Under the pieces are notes generated by a model. It did not search any database. It was not told the origin of the DNA and saw nothing but the letters and a program-made list of their open reading frames with translations. From Globodera rostochiensis (Eukaryota > Nematoda > Chromadorea > Rhabditida > Heteroderidae): DNA of 64,000 bases. Positions 24,404-35,357 of the stretch are shown in pieces (position 1 is the first letter of the stretch; each line of letters begins with the position of its first letter). The stretch is taken from positions 3,586,056-3,650,055 of the forward strand of contig JAEVLN010000006.1 of the NCBI GenBank assembly GCA_018350325.1, given 5' to 3'. Made by a program: the position numbers and the translations under genes.

Positions 24404-25660
24404 AATGGCAAATTCTAAATAATTTGTATTATTTATATTAAAACATTTTTTTTATATATTATGATTTTTTTTATAAGTCTATAAAATTGGCCTTATTATT
24501 TTTTAAATTTTATTAAGAAAAACCCTAAAAAAGCATATAATAACTACGAAGAAATGGAAATCTTTAATAATTTCTCTTATTTAAAAACTGACTTGTTTGG
24601 AAATAAATTGGACAAACATTATTTATAAACTAAATAAAGCAGTGACACTCAGTAATACGAATATTTAAGCCTGCCGGCTAATAATAATAAAAATGTTGAG
24701 GTGAACAAAGAAAATTGCTAATAAGTAAATCAATAATCAAACATCAAATTTATACGTATAGAATTTTACAAATCTTATTATTAATAAAATTTGCTTACAA
24801 AATCTTTTTTAATATTTGTACAGTTTGCAAGACTTTACGATTTTGCAAAAAAAAATCTGATCTGCTTTACCGGAAAAGCTAAAATTAAAGCCATAAACTG
24901 TATGGAATTTAAAGCAATTATTATTTTTTTAACAATCTGCAACAGGTTTGGGCTGCAAAAATTTATCAACAATTATTTCAAGCCGGTCAACTAAAAACTA
25001 ATTTAAAATGTTAAATGTTAATTAATATAACTAATTTATAAGTAAATGTTGCGGCAAAGAGGAGACCATAAAATCGAATGTTATTTGGATCATTTTTCAC
25101 AACTTATCGTTCAAAACGTTAACATATTTTTCTAGCTAACTGTAATTTCTAAACGCTAACTATTTAAATAATCCGATTATCGTAATAATAATTAATTAAA
25201 TATTTATTGAGTCTTAAAAATAATTAATTAAACGATTGATCTTTAATAAAAATAAACCGTTTAAATTTGAACGACGGTTGGTGTTTTAAAGCATTAATGA
25301 AAAACATCCCACCAATTGTTTTTTATTAAACATTATGTTTGGGGAATTTGATGACATTTTTCATCTAAATGTTATAACTTTTTTTTTAATCAGAAAATTA
25401 AAAAAAACAACCAATTTTGGTATTACCGTAATCGTATACCGACCAAAAAAATTCGGTAAATGCTAAAGGTGTCGTTTCTTGGTTTATTTTATAATTAATC
25501 AAACACATAATCCCATCAACTCCTATCAGATTGAAGAGGTTTTTCAAAATTTGGACTTTTTACCATAACAATGCACACAGAATGAATTAATTAATGGTTA
25601 AATTCTACAGAAACTTTCTTGAATTCTTCAGTGAAGGCGCTCTTCTTTTTTTGTGCTTCA
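24404..25660. other. AT-rich intergenic region
   Basis: About 1.25 kb between two genes in the same direction. It is very AT-rich with no open frame of interest and no repeat I could define. Confidence 0.5.
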
Positions 25661-28600
25661 TCATTTCGAAATTTGTTCCGCCTTCAGAAATTTGTCGATT
25701 GAAGCGATGGCCTTTATGGAAAAGTTAATTTTACAAAAAACATTTAAAAGATACTTTTTCTTTCTGCTTGGGTGTGATATACATAGCAAATGAAAGTTTT
25801 GTTGTTTTCATTTTGGTTGGATCCTTGCCCATAGTTTGCATTACTAAATATTTTTAAATATTTAACAAAAATTTTAAATGAATTTTAAAATTTAAATATT
25901 AAATTTAAAGATAGATAAAATTATTAAAATTACTTAAACATATTTAATTTTAATAATAATTTTTTTTTAAAGAATTAAACTTTAAGATTGATAAAATTGA
26001 AGCATTAATTTTTAAATTTAAAATAGAATATATTATTAATATTGCTTGTCGATCAAATTTGAAAATATAATACCTAATTACTAAATATTTTTAAATATTA
26101 AACAAAAACTTAACTTATTTTATGAATTTTAAAATTTAAATATTAAATTTAAAAATTGATAAAATTATATAAGTAATATCACTTAATAATTTAAATAATA
26201 CTTATTTTAAAAAAAAATTAAACTTTAAAATTGATTTGAAAATTGAAATATCATTAAATAATTTAAATTTAAAAATAGTATATTATTAATATTGCTTGTA
26301 GATCGAATTTTGAAATTAATATTTATTTTAAATACATTTCAAAAACTGTTCATTTTTGTTTAGGTTTTCTGCAATATGTTCGGGAACATTCTCATTGCCA
26401 GACAAAGCTTGAGCAACGGACCCAACTGTACAATTCTCAACAAAATTGGCAACCAATTCTTGCGTAGACATCCATTCTGCCCGGATCCAAGATTCCTCAT
26501 CAATATATCCTTAAAATAAAACAAATAAAAAGAAAGAAATTCAAATTAAATAAAATAAATAAAAATACATAAAGTAATTTGTACAACAAACTGTTTAGTA
26601 AATTTGATTAAAAATATAAAAAAATAGCGATTTCAAATTGTTGCTCTGGTTGTCCGGGCTCTAACAATTTATTAAATTTTCTAACCTTTACTTTTTTGTG
26701 ATTTAATTTCTTAACAATTTTTAGGCTAAATTTAATTTTAATAAATTCGGCAATTGGCACCGTCGTTTTGATTAGTGTTAGGCAAATCGGGTTTTTCGGT
26801 ATTCGGTATTTCGGTATAATACCGATACCGAGGAATACCGAAAGTCCAAAAAATTCTTCGGTACGGTATTTCGGTAAAAATAGCGACAAAAATACCGATA
26901 CCGAAAAATACCGACCAAAAAAAATTCGGTATACCGACCGGTATTCGGTATTTTTTTGAATTCAATTTAAAATGAACAAAAATTTTATTCAATACTTTAT
27001 AATGATTATTGGCAATGTTTTGTTGAGAAAAATAAGCATTTCAGCGTTTCCGGGTTCATTTCAACTGAATTTGAAGAGAAAAATTTTCGATGAAATCCCA
27101 AAAGGGTCTCCCCTTTAGGAAAATTTAATTTTGACAAAAGATTGAAACTATTTTAAATTTTTTAAATGGAGAAAAAACATCTCAAGAAGAAAAATGATTA
27201 ATTTTTCTTCATTTTAAACTTTTATTTCCTTTAAATCTCAACTTTACGTTGGGATTTGCATTCTTTAAAAATTTACTAATTTTGCTGAGCAATGAAAATT
27301 CCAAAATTCGTAAATGTTGCCGAAATATTTTAAAAATCTGAAATATTTTTTAAATTTTTAGAAATTGTTTTCTTCACCATATAATGCTTACAGAAATTGA
27401 GAAAAAAATTACCCGATGCGGATCCGAACCAGGGATAGTCGGAATTCCGATTTCCGACTTTTTTGGGGTCGGAATTCCGATTTCCGAAATTTTTTTAGGC
27501 CTCGGAATTTCGATTTCCGAAATTCTTTGATGTCGTCGGCTCCCATCCCTGATCCGAACCACCACCTGAATCCCCAACAGACCCTCCACTCACCAATACA
27601 CCACACTAGTGTAGATTTGTGGAAAATTGTTCAAAAATGCCCATTTTTCAATACCGATATACCGAAAAATACCGCGGTAATACCGTACCGTGTCTAACAC
27701 TAGTTTTGATGCTTTTTTTCACCTTGCCAATCAACAAAGTACAGTCGATCACCCTTTCCGTAGCTATACATCGCCAAAATTTTTTCCACAGAATAAACTT
27801 GACTGTTTTCATTTTCTATTTTTTGCTTTTCGGTGGTCAAACGACTCGGTTTAGTCTGCAAAGAAAGGTATTTTTACTAACCTTTTTGGGTCAGAGGTCT
27901 GGTCGTGGATAAACGTTGTTAAAAAAATTAAAATTTTTAAAGAAATTTTACTTAATTTTAATAATGAATGTACAAAAGGTTCCACCAACAAAATGTCCCC
28001 GTTCAAAGGGTCTCACGGACAAAATGTCCCATAACGATGTTCGAAATGTCCCTAACGAAAATCGTTCTATGGGGGGGGGCATTTTGAACAATTTTCTGTT
28101 ATGGAACATTATGGCACTTTTTTTGATAGCGTGCCAATAATAAACCGATTATTTAATTATTTAATTATTTTGAATATATAAATTACCGTTTTTGCTTTTT
28201 TTCCTTTAAGATTTTTCTCACTATTGGTACTGAATTGGTCCGTCGAACTGCTGCTGCGCTCAATATATTTACGGCGTCCTGACGCCGTCTGGGAAGTTGA
28301 AGAACCTTCTTGGCTTTTTAGCTCCAATTTTTCATTTGTCCGACTTTGTTGTCCGTCTTGAGTTGTTTTTCCAATAACAGAGCTAAACAGCTACTTTTAT
28401 TTATTTTTAATTAATAACATAATAAATAAAAATAATTATTACAATGCCTTATAAAATTTATTTAAATCATATCGGTAACATCAATTAATAAGCAAATATT
28501 TTTTATATAGTATGACCAAATGAATTTTATTTATTTCATAAAATTAACTGAAAAATCGCAAAAAAAGCCGTTCAGCAACAATTAGGGGCAGTTGTATTAA

Positions 28601-30396
28601 ACAAATTTAATAATTAAAAAGTTTTATTTGAAAATCGTTGAAATTATTATTAATTTTACTTTTCAATGTTGTGTGTATTCTTGTCATCCGCTCCTCTGCG
28701 TTTGCGATGTCTTGCTTCAGGCGGCATTTCTTGTCCAATGCCATCCTTGGAAGTGCCATTCTTGGAAGATGAGGCACAAGATGGCACTATTTTTTGCCTG
28801 TTTTGGCTATTTGTTTTATTATATGGTCTTTTTGACCTTTGTTTTCTCGGAATTTTTTGATTTTTATCAATTTGAAGGAGGCTATATTTTTTGCTGAGTT
28901 TCTTGACTTGAATTGTTGGCCTAGGTCGTTTTGTTCGTTGTTTTCTCGGAATTTTTTTTTTGTCAGTCTCACTGAGCGGGTCAATATTTTGGGCTTCATC
29001 ATGCTTATCGTCAGAGTTTTTTTCTGCAACATTTTTATAAATAATTTTTTAGCAGTTTTGTAAAGAAATAATTCGGAGTTTTTTGATTTGAAAAATTTTT
29101 AAGGAAATTTCAATGTTTTTTTAGAAACGACCTGTTGTTATCGTACTGTATTCCAACTGCGCTTTTTCACTCGGATTTGGTTGTTCAATATCTTTTTGAT
29201 TGCTTGAGCTTGCTAATGCATTCATATTTTGATATTCCTTTTCATCTTGCGGTGCGAGTTCATCTTTAAAATAAATTTAAAAAACTTAATTTTATTTAAA
29301 AACTTAATTTTCAATACCCTCAGCTTTTTCTTCATCTTGCGCTGCTGCTAGTTCATCGGTAAAAATTGAAAAATAATAATTTAGAATTTAAAAAATTTAA
29401 TTTTTTTTAATAACCTCACCTTCGTCATCTTGCGGTGCGGGTTCATCTTTAAAATAAAATGAATATTTAGAATTTAAAAAAACTTTTATCAATAACCTCA
29501 CCTTTTTCTTCATCTAGCGGTGCTGCTGGTTCATCTGTTAAAAATTGGAAAAAAAATTATAAGTTCTTTTTTTAGTCTTTAATTTACGTAAATTATATTT
29601 TTTTTATATCAATACTTAGATCAAAAAGAATTTTTGCTGTGTCCAAAATATCGTTGTTCATATTTTGATATTCCTTCTCATCTTGCGGTGCGAGTTCATC
29701 TTTAAAATAAATTTAATAAATTAATTTTATTTAAAAACTTAATTTTCAATAACCTCACCTTTTTCTTCGTCTTGCGCTGCTGCTAGTTGACCGGTAAAAA
29801 TTGAAAAAATAATAATTTAGAATTTTAAAAATTTAATTTGCAATAAATAACCTCACCTTTGTCATCTTTCGGTGCGGGTTCATCTTTAAAATAAAATATA
29901 ATTTAGAATTTAAAAAACTTTTTTCAATAACCTCACCTTTTTCTTCATCTAGCGGTGCTGCTGGTTCATCTGTTAAAAATTTAAAAAAAAAATTATAAGT
30001 TCTTTTTTTAGTCTTTAATTACGTAAATTATATTTTTTATATCAATACTTAGATCAAAAAGAATTTTTGCTGTCTCCAAAATATCGTTGTCATTCTGTTG
30101 CTCAACCCATGGTTCGTTCAAATCAAAATCATGCTAAATTGCATTAATATTTTTAGGTAGGCGCATAAATTTTTATGAATTTTCAAATAATTTATTCGAA
30201 AATCCGAACAATCTTATCTGCCGATCTAATGAAGCAGATTTAAAAGATAAATTAATCAAAATAATTGGGTTTGTTAGCATCAAAATACTTCTGGTTCTTC
30301 GGACACAATAATTTCTTCCTTTTTTTGTGTTCCACTTGTGCCTAAGCAATGTTGTGCAACTGACAAAAATAAAAGAAGAATTTTTAATACCATCAT
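25661..30396 (-). CDS. Chromodomain protein with signal peptide and basic clusters
   Basis: Sixteen exons: 30396-30289, 30133-30049, 29969-29937, 29883-29857, 29782-29759, 29699-29616, 29534-29502, 29446-29420, 29347-29318, 29263-29132, 29023-28660, 28382-28187, 27855-27723, 26509-26336, 25843-25755, 25711-25661; 529 aa. The N-terminus VLKILLLFLSVAQHCLGTSG is a secretion signal. Acidic Pro/Ala microexon repeats follow (DEPAAPLDEEK type). Next comes a basic part with the motif KIPRKQR(T/S)KRP twice, a likely nuclear signal. Near residues 390-430 lies a chromodomain: VYSVEKILAMYSYGKGDRLY then FVDWQGYIDEESWI. The three cage aromatics (Tyr, Trp, Tyr) that bind methyl-lysine in HP1 proteins are present. 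Signal peptide plus nuclear signal plus chromatin reader suggests a secreted, host-nucleus-directed protein. The exon 5 and 9 boundaries are the least certain. Confidence 0.75.
26773..27702. mobile_element. 930-bp hAT-like MITE, ACCGATACCG-rich
   Basis: Ends TAGTGTTAGGCAAATCGG and ACCGTGTCTAACACTA. Perfect 8-bp duplication GTTTTGAT at 26765-26772 and 27703-27710. Subterminal blocks iterate ATACCGATACCG and GGTATTTCGG; the centre repeats GGAATTCCGATTTCCGA. It lies in the intron that divides the chromodomain between WQG and YID, starting 13 bp from the donor of that intron. Confidence 0.95.
29225..30095 (-). repeat. 435-bp tandem duplication of a microexon block
   Basis: Two adjacent copies, with matching landmarks 435 bp apart (CCTCACCTTTTTCTTCATCTAGC at 29496 and 29931; ATCAAAAAGAATTTTTGCTG at about 29619 and 30053). 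Each carries a 84-85-nt exon and microexons of 33, 27 and 24-30 nt, with their introns. All exons are symmetrical phase 1, so duplication keeps the frame. Identity is about 90% by eye, including introns. Confidence 0.9.
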
Positions 30397-30937
30397 CTGT
30401 ACAAAAATTTATCAGCAACAATCATCATTTTTTAAAAATTTCTTTAATTTTATATTTTTATCGCATTTTGACTAAAGGAATTTTTAATGAATAAAAGTCT
30501 GGTTCCGATGATTATATAATATTTTAGAAAATCTTAAAATTTTTAGCTCTTTATTAACGTAATAATATCTTACTAATAAATGTTTTATGCTATATTATGT
30601 ATAGATTTTGGCAATAATTTATGAATATAATCACTATTAACGTCATATAAAAATTATAAAGCGATGAGATGTGTTTAATCTTTAAACAAATCAATAGAAT
30701 TTATAAAATAAACAATAATATAATATATAGCTAATCAATATTTTAAAAAAAAACATAAAATGCGCAATAGAAAAGCTTCAAATTACGTAATATTTTTCGA
30801 CATACAAAAATATTTTTTAACTTTTAAAATTATACATTGCACAAATCCGGCTATTTGTTGTTAGCAAAACTTATGTAAATAACTAATAAAACAAATTTTT
30901 ATTTTATTTTAACAAGCAAAAAGATAGAAAATTGGTG
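30397..30937. other. AT-rich spacer
   Basis: 541 bp between the GT43 stop and the chromodomain-gene start, very AT-rich. No motif beyond T runs is seen. Confidence 0.5.
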
Positions 30938-32262
30938 TTACGCAACAACATTGTACCCATGAGTGTCAGTGACATAGTAAAGGGCTTGTCTTCCAGTTAT
31001 TGTGTGCCAAACCAAAATTTCTTTCGTATCATCACCAAAAACTTGGCATTCCGATGGTAAAAGTTTAAATTGGCTCAAGAAACAATCTTCAGGAAAATTG
31101 CAATGGGCGTGAAATGAAGCGCTGAATGTTTTGTTTAAATTAAAATATTTAATAAATTTAAATTGAGAAAAAAAACAAACTTGCTACTCAAAAAAAAGTT
31201 TAAATTAACGGCAAATCCGGCCATGTCGATGCCAAATTGCCTTTCAGGACCATTGTATACAAACCAGCCAACAATTGTATTATTTTTGACTTTAGGTGCC
31301 TCGACATACGATTTTCCGGATAGACCTTGGAATTATGAGAATAAATTTGAACAATATTTAATGTTTATTAACTAAACACATATTTATCCTTTTATTATCA
31401 GATAAATATGTTTATTTTTAAAGAAATTAATGCATATAAGAAAACGAAAATATTTTTTAAATAAATCACTTACCAACCGCCCAAAGTCCGATCGATTTCA
31501 CTTTCGGGAGATAATCATGAAAAATTCTCAGATCGTAACTGTTGTCATCGTCCAGAAAATATAAAACGGCATTTTTTGAATTTGCGTACCTTGTGCCATA
31601 CAATTGCCTAACATATTCTAATGCTGTATTCCGTGGAGCCCATGCTTTACCTTAATAATTATTGAGCATTATTCAATGCTTAAAGACCATCTGATATATT
31701 GTAATATTGTAATTTAAATATAAAAAACATTTATTTTATTTTAAAGCACCAAAAGTTTTTTACATTTTTCAAAATTGACCTTTATAAATTGGGTTTATTT
31801 TCTTGGCCATTTCGTGAAATTCGCTGCCATTTTTGGCCAAATAAGTGTGCTCAATGCCGGACCGAATTAAAAGTCGCTTAATTGGCGCAACTGGTGCGTC
31901 ACCGTCTTCTATAACAATCCAATGCACATTTTTGACGTGCATTAATGTCTGGGACAATCTTAATAAGAAAGAATTGCTTTAAAACAAAGCGTTTTTTAAT
32001 AAATTTAAATATGCTCACTAAACTTTTATAACAATCCTTTTAATAATGAATTAAGTAAGTTTTAAATTGAAAATAATGTAGGCATTAATTACCTTGTCAT
32101 ATCTGCAAGTCGTGAGGGCCTCAGCATTGTTGGAGTTATCAAAATTAATTTCACATTTGGATTCAAATTTTCAGAAAATTTATTGAAATAAATAATGAAG
32201 AAAATGATGCATATAGTCCAAAAAGTGAAAAACAATAAATTCCGTAAAATCCAACTTGCCAT
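30938..32262 (-). CDS. GT43 beta-1,3-glucuronyltransferase
   Basis: Five exons: 32262-32093, 31958-31780, 31650-31474, 31325-31181, 31121-30938; 284 aa, GT-AG introns, phases consistent. It is a type II Golgi membrane enzyme: short cytosolic MASWILRN, then anchor LLFFTFWTICIIFFIIYF. Family hallmarks are ITPTMLRPSRLADMTRLSQT, HWIVIEDGDAP, the Mn/UDP-binding DDD in YFLDDDNSYD, GWFVYNGPERQFGIDMAGFAVN and the C-terminal KEILVWHT. GT43 enzymes (B3GAT3, C. elegans SQV-8 and GLCT proteins) transfer glucuronate from UDP-GlcA, for example to the glycosaminoglycan linker. It is slightly shorter than the human enzymes (about 335 aa), mainly in the stem. I cannot tell SQV-8 from GLCT orthology. Confidence 0.94.
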
Positions 32263-32653
32263 TTTTTACAAAATTATAAAAATCTGCAAATAAATTTAAA
32301 CATTATTTATTAATATTTAAATTAAATGATTTAAAAGAAATATTTTAAACGAACACAGAATAAATGTTTTAAATAAAAGACATTGGTTGAACCAGCCAAA
32401 AGTCCCAGTCCCATAACTATCTTGAATGTTCATCCGACTGGAACTATTTAAACTGCGTGAGATTTGTTAACTGATTAATTAACGGGTAATTTATTTTGGT
32501 GTCATTATGTAAACTGGTTGATTTTGAAACGTAAAACAATTACTTTCAATTGGTAATGAGAAAATCAATTGTTATCAAATTCTTGCTCAAAAAATTGTTC
32601 AGAAAGTTAATTTAAGTTAATATTATAGAAAATTTAAATGTATCGCCTTATTA

Positions 32654-32827
32654 CAGGGCTCCCATTCGAGTAATGACAATTTTCAAGTATAAACATTTTG
32701 ATTTCCAAGTACATAACGGGCCATGGCTATTTTCAACTACATCTTGAAAGGAAGTACATTTTAATTTTAAAGTACGAGGGTCATTTCAAGCACCGTACTT
32801 GCCATTCAAGTACGTATGGGAGCCCTG
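32654..32827. mobile_element. hAT-like MITE, CAGGGCTCCCAT ends
   Basis: Ends CAGGGCTCCCAT and ATGGGAGCCCTG. Perfect 8-bp duplication CCTTATTA at 32646-32653 and 32828-32835. The interior shares TTGATTTTCAAGTACATA-type words with the element at 19038, so it is a short member of that family. Confidence 0.95.
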
Positions 32828-34263
32828 CCTTATTATAATCATAAGGGTAACATATTTAAGCTATGTTTAAGTACACTCATGTTGATTTTCAAGTACATAT
32901 GGGGTTAATTTTGCGAAATTTAAGTACACTAACCATTTTTTTATTTTATCAAAACAAAAAACCATCATTATATACTTATAAATACGACGAAACGGCCTGA
33001 TGCTCAGCGTTTTTTTCCCAGCTGCCCAGCATGATCCTCAATTATGCCATTGCGCTTCCAGCTGATGCAGTCAACGGCATTCGTGCCGTTGCAAACAAAA
33101 ACAAGCAAAAAAAAAACTCGAAAAAATTTGCTACGCATCGAAAAGAACATCGAGGGCATTTCAACCAAAGGCGATTGGTTTTACCGTCACATATGCGTCA
33201 TTATTTATTTTTTGCTGTTTTTTTTTTCGGGATGCTTATTTATTTGTCATTATTTTATTTGGTGCATTTTGGGTGCTTTTTGGTTTTATCACGAACTATT
33301 TTTTCTATGGGCTTAAAATTTTGGTTGAAGGCGGTAAACGAGGTAATAAAATGTTGCTGAATTTTTGCAAATTAATGAATAATAAACGAAAAAACTTGTC
33401 AATGTTAAAAAATTATTTTTTTTTTAAATTATATATTCATAGCATTGTTAATTTAAATTAAATTTAACAAATTGTGTATACTAAATTTCTAATAGCCACA
33501 TAGATATAAATAAACTTTTAAAAAACATAATGTTTTTATAATTCCGGTCCGCCAGACCTCTTCATTCTTAAGCAGAAATAAACCGAAAAAATTTGCAGTC
33601 TCAATAATAGACATTTCTCATTAATTTGATAAAAAATAAAACTTCAAGACATGATGCCAACCTTGGTTTCAAAAGTACTGATTTACACACTCCAAACTTT
33701 TTTGACTGGGCTAATTATATTCTGATTTTGAATAAATTTAAATGCTCAATTAATATAAAATTTGAAATTTAAATATTTGGTCAAAGTTTGCTTTTATTTG
33801 GATGTTTGTTATTATTTTGCACATTAAGACGATTTCCTTCAAAAAATCCTATAAAAAATGTCGTCGATTAATGAAAACTATAAATGATCGGCGGTGAACA
33901 ATGCTGTCGCGTTTCGGGAGATGAACTGACCCGTTAACCGAGATCCATTCCATAAATCCAAATCTAAAACCAAAAGAACCACTCAATAGACAATTTCGCG
34001 CAAATTTACTCCGAATCGATGTTTTGTTTTTCATAAATATTTAAAGTAAATTACTTTAATATTTAAAATATTTTAATTAATCTTTATTAAATTACAGTAA
34101 TTGTCAGTGCATTTGTTTTTAATTTTGCCAATTTTAAAGTTTTTAAGTTAATTTTTTTATATCTTTTTGTGCATGAATCTTACGGATCTGTGAGTTTTGT
34201 AATTGCTTTCCAACCCTGCCCATCAGTGGAAGCCCTCCCTCTGTTACTACATAATAGCGTTTC

Positions 34264-34787
34264 TGATCAAATATCTGGTTCGGTCGGCATTAAACGCCAC
34301 GGGAGGGCTGATCAACCACACTTTGGGCAGAGTCTGATCAGCTTAATCATTAATCTCGCCATGCAAAACTGCGCACGTTTGTGCTGTGTGATTGGTGGTA
34401 AAAAGCACACAGCCAATTGTGCGCTTTACATTGCCGGAGGCGACAAATAGCGATCAGCGGCATAATAATGTGAATTATTGCGTCGTTTTTGGGCATGGAC
34501 CTCCCCCGTGTTAAAAAACAATGCAATGGAACTTGTGGCGATCAGTGAGTGAGTGTTTGATGATCCTGCTCTGAATGATTTGATCAATCCCGATCTGTTA
34601 AAATTCAAGTTTTTTTTGTTCTGACCGTTTATGTCCAAAATTTTATATCAGGATCACAGGCATGATCAAAGATTTAACAAATTGACGTACCTAAACACCG
34701 ATAATAGTATCTTGCAAAAAAAAGCTTGTTTGATAGCGATGATCAATGCTTTAATGATTAATCGAAAATATTTTAGCTGAGTGATCA
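34264..34787. promoter_or_regulatory. Cluster of seven TGATCA palindromes
   Basis: TGATCA starts at 34264, 34309, 34335, 34581, 34663, 34740 and 34782, seven in 524 bp, with extra half sites (GCGATCAG, TGATCC) between. It lies 0.6-1.1 kb before the 2103-aa gene in a GC-richer patch. A clustered palindrome in a promoter region could be a factor-binding array; no factor is proposed. Confidence 0.35.
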
Positions 34788-34942
34788 ATTTTCACTTGAC
34801 AGGTCTGACTACAACATTCAAAACAAATCACAAAACATTACGCCACAACAAACATTTTTTTTTAAAGAATTCCGCTTTTGGTCTGATCCCCCCCCCTCGC
34901 CCGAATCTCCCCACAGGCAAAACTTCCCGAATCCCCTCAACG

Positions 34943-35000
34943 TCTTAGGCTAAGCCTAAGCGTGGTCTAAGCTAGGCTTAGGCTAGCTTAGGCTTAATAT
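34943..35000. repeat. Telomere-like TTAGGC stretch
   Basis: Within about 55 bp there are three TTAGGC hexamers and one GCCTAA, separated by partial copies (CTTAGGCTAAGCCTAAG, GCTTAGGCTAGCTTAGGC). TTAGGC is the nematode telomere unit. The copies are not head to tail and are in both orientations, so this could equally be a hairpin. Confidence 0.4.
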
Positions 35001-35357
35001 TAGCTTCAGCACGGGACTGAATCAGCCATCGTGGGGGGATCCAGCCCGGTAGCCTAGAATTCAGTTATAAATCATCGTTGTTTTTTTAATTCAAAAATTT
35101 TTGATAGAAATTGCTGTTGCCTCTGGATCAAAATCAGAGAGAATCGGTGGTTGACCGATTTCACTTCTTCATTTTCTTTCATTCAGCTTTCTTCGACGCG
35201 CTTCAACTATCCATCCATTCACTCAATGACCTGGAATTTTTAATGCGTTGCAAAAATTCCACAAATTGCACTTTTCATTATCCATTTATTCAAATATTAT
35301 TATAATAGCAATTTTAATTACCTACATATTTAATTAATAAAAATATTTTAAGAAAAA

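Larger units (their letters stand above)
32263..35357. other. Divergent intergenic region
   Basis: Three kb between the GT43 gene (-) and the 2103-aa gene (+). It contains a MITE and a relic of the same family (32868-32932), an orphan ORF at 33044-33316, a cluster of TGATCA sites and a short telomere-like stretch. The orphan ORF is a 90-codon frame with two hydrophobic segments whose continuation switches frame. The 33000-33350 interval is GC-richer and may be a small membrane-protein gene, but no reading is convincing. Confidence 0.45.

Noticed and set aside
26608..26889. Minus-strand frame with KLLEPGQPEQQFEI just beside the 930-bp MITE, considered as a chromodomain-gene exon
   Set aside because: The exons on either side (…WQG and YIDEES…) join directly in phase and complete the chromodomain, so this segment is intronic; an alternative exon is not excluded.
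28666..29063. Plus-strand ORFs rich in Phe/Leu
   Set aside because: Antisense to the Lys/Arg-rich exon of the chromodomain gene, whose minus-strand frame is well supported.
29502..30095. Repeated spaced blocks considered as a CRISPR-like array
   Set aside because: The genome is a eukaryote, the repeats are exons plus introns of one gene with splice signals, and spacers are not unique.
30049..30133. FDLNEPW in the chromodomain gene as a plant EAR repression motif
   Set aside because: It matches DLN but not the full DLNxxP pattern; noted as suggestive only.
33031..33461. Three overlapping plus-strand frames with hydrophobic segments
   Set aside because: Each looks partly protein-like, but they require unexplained frame changes at a T10 run; no splice sites reconcile them. 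Kept only as a note in the intergenic entry.
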